Part shown: positions 12,775 through 13,464 of the stretch, piece by piece
Position numbering within the stretch: the stretch's first letter is position 1
Layout: each line of letters opens with the position of its first letter
Assembly: GCA_002367355.1 (NCBI GenBank)
Contig: DFBQ01000090.1
Location: 1,676 to 15,139 of the forward strand
Direction: 5' to 3'
Length of the DNA stretch: 13,464 nt
Origin: Deltaproteobacteria bacterium UBA3076
Lineage (GTDB): Bacteria; Desulfobacterota; Dissulfuribacteria; Dissulfuribacterales; UBA3076
Notes under the pieces: generated by a model
Database searches by the model: none
Seen by the model: only the letters and a program-made list of their open reading frames with translations
Told to the model about the DNA's origin: nothing
Made by a program: the position numbers and the translations under genes

Positions 12775-13336
12775 TCGTCAGCTCTCCAGTAAAAGAAGTT
12801 CAATATTACGTTATGGTTTATTGATAATAGGATTTATACTCTGGTACAGCCTGATCTGGAATCCATTATCCGGCAAACTCGAGGAGTCGGGTATCAGGCT
12901 TGAGGCCCAGGAGGCAAAAATCGAGCGTTTGAAGCGGGACATAAAACGCCATCGCGGTATAGATAAGCGCGTTATGCAGTCGGAGCAGAGACTCGCGACT
13001 GCTGCAAAGGGGCTTATGCCCGGTGATACTCCCCAGCTTGTAGCATCCAACTTACAGGATGTTTTGCTCAAGATGGCCTCTGAAGCTGATCTCCAGGTAA
13101 TCACTTATAAAACAGGCAGGGTCCGCAAGTGGAGAGATTATCAACTAGCCATAGCTACTTTCAGTGCCAAGACAGATATTAAGAAGCTGGTCAAATTTTT
13201 GAAATTATTAGACGATGACCGCAGGATATTTCGAATACAGAGTATGAACCTTGTCAAGGTAAAGGGGCGGAATCCACATCTCAGGGTCAAACTCGAAGTG
13301 GAAGCTCTCTTTATGAAAGCCGGGTCTAAAGGGTAA
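12764..13336 (+). CDS. gspM: T2SS assembly protein GspM, subtype b (PilO-like)
   Basis: GspM is a bitopic inner-membrane protein that pairs with GspL. This 190-residue protein has one N-terminal transmembrane helix (about 16-33, YGLLIIGFILWYSLIWNP), a coiled-coil stretch (about 36-80) and a periplasmic ferredoxin-like domain (about 87-185, containing LQDVLLKMASEADLQVITYK and LVKFLKLLDDDRRIFRIQ). That layout resembles the GspM subtype b/PilO-like group rather than the enterobacterial GspM. The GTG start overlaps gspL by 11 bp and has GGAGG at 12751-12755, 8 bases upstream, giving a clear start. The next gene starts 8 bases after the stop, so it is the same operon. Confidence 0.88.
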   Translation: MGISRQLSSKRSSILRYGLLIIGFILWYSLIWNPLSGKLEESGIRLEAQEAKIERLKRDIKRHRGIDKRVMQSEQRLATAAKGLMPGDTPQLVASNLQDVLLKMASEADLQVITYKTGRVRKWRDYQLAIATFSAKTDIKKLVKFLKLLDDDRRIFRIQSMNLVKVKGRNPHLRVKLEVEALFMKAGSKG

Positions 13337-13343
13337 GGTCAAG

Positions 13344-13464
13344 ATGAGAATACAAGACTGGAGATGGATGGTCTGGAGCTTAGTTGTCATATGTTTTTTT
13401 GGGTCCATTCAAAATTTGGCGTTTGCCCAGGATCCCATTATGCAGGAGAGCCTGTCAGACGAAG
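13344..13464 (+). CDS. N-terminal part of an exported protein, operon member (cut by window end)
   Basis: Only 40 codons are visible. They start at ATG 13344, with TAAGG (13334-13338) 5 bases upstream and the gspM stop 8 bases before. The N-terminus is a Sec-type signal peptide: a positively charged start (MRIQDWR), a hydrophobic core (VWSLVVICFFGSI) and a likely cleavage after AFA, before QDP. Given the operon, the likely identities are the secretin GspD or a GspC/PilP-like periplasmic protein. The visible piece cannot decide between these, so no symbol is given. Confidence 0.75.
   Translation, partial: MRIQDWRWMVWSLVVICFFGSIQNLAFAQDPIMQESLSDE

Overview
The window looks like chromosomal DNA of a Gram-negative, probably anaerobic bacterium. 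Outer-membrane lipoproteins, an RlpA/SPOR envelope protein and a type II secretion system (T2SS) imply a double membrane. The gene set and the abundant short intergenic repeats (a family around GAATATCGAACAAGGAAT, octamers such as TTTGGTGA) suggest Desulfobacterota (former Deltaproteobacteria). That placement is inferred from general resemblance, not from a marker gene. All supported genes are on the + strand.

Left part (1-5172): a mixed set of genes that need not be co-regulated. They are a glycine-zipper lipoprotein (57-887), adenine deaminase ade (1054-2775), a small HExxH protein that resembles a zinc metallopeptidase (2859-3377), an FmdB-type zinc-ribbon protein (3476-3772), and an RlpA/SPOR lipoprotein (4312-5172). 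The roughly 540-bp gap between the last two holds a short perfect REP-like hairpin, a MITE-like element with 15-bp terminal inverted repeats, and a sigma70-like promoter for rlpA. Similar promoters precede the HExxH gene and the secretion operon.

Right part (5387 to the end): a near-continuous T2SS operon in the order gspG-E-F-H-I-J-K-L-M, followed by the first 40 codons of an exported protein. It encodes the major pseudopilin (G), the minor pseudopilins (H, I, J, K), the cytoplasmic ATPase (E), the inner-membrane platform (F) and the assembly/linker proteins (L, M). The secretin GspD, GspC and the prepilin peptidase are not in the window, so gspD or gspC may follow.

The unusual feature is that every junction from upstream of gspG to gspK carries a short tandem repeat, mostly with an 8-bp period (7 bp between gspF and gspH). 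Before gspE and gspF the octamer reads TTTGGTGA/TTGGGTGA and appears to supply the Shine-Dalgarno match (GGTGAT) and, for gspE, the start codon. In gspI and gspJ the same octamer is inverted (TCACCAAA) and lies inside the reading frame, where it encodes almost the whole prepilin leader peptide. Eight is not a multiple of three, so a change of one or two repeat units would frameshift these genes. The two leader-coding blocks are identical over 53 bp, so recombination between them would remove gspI cleanly. Together this suggests a secretion operon with possible contingency-locus behaviour, which is a hypothesis. The junctions K-L and L-M are overlapping or tightly packed and have no repeats.
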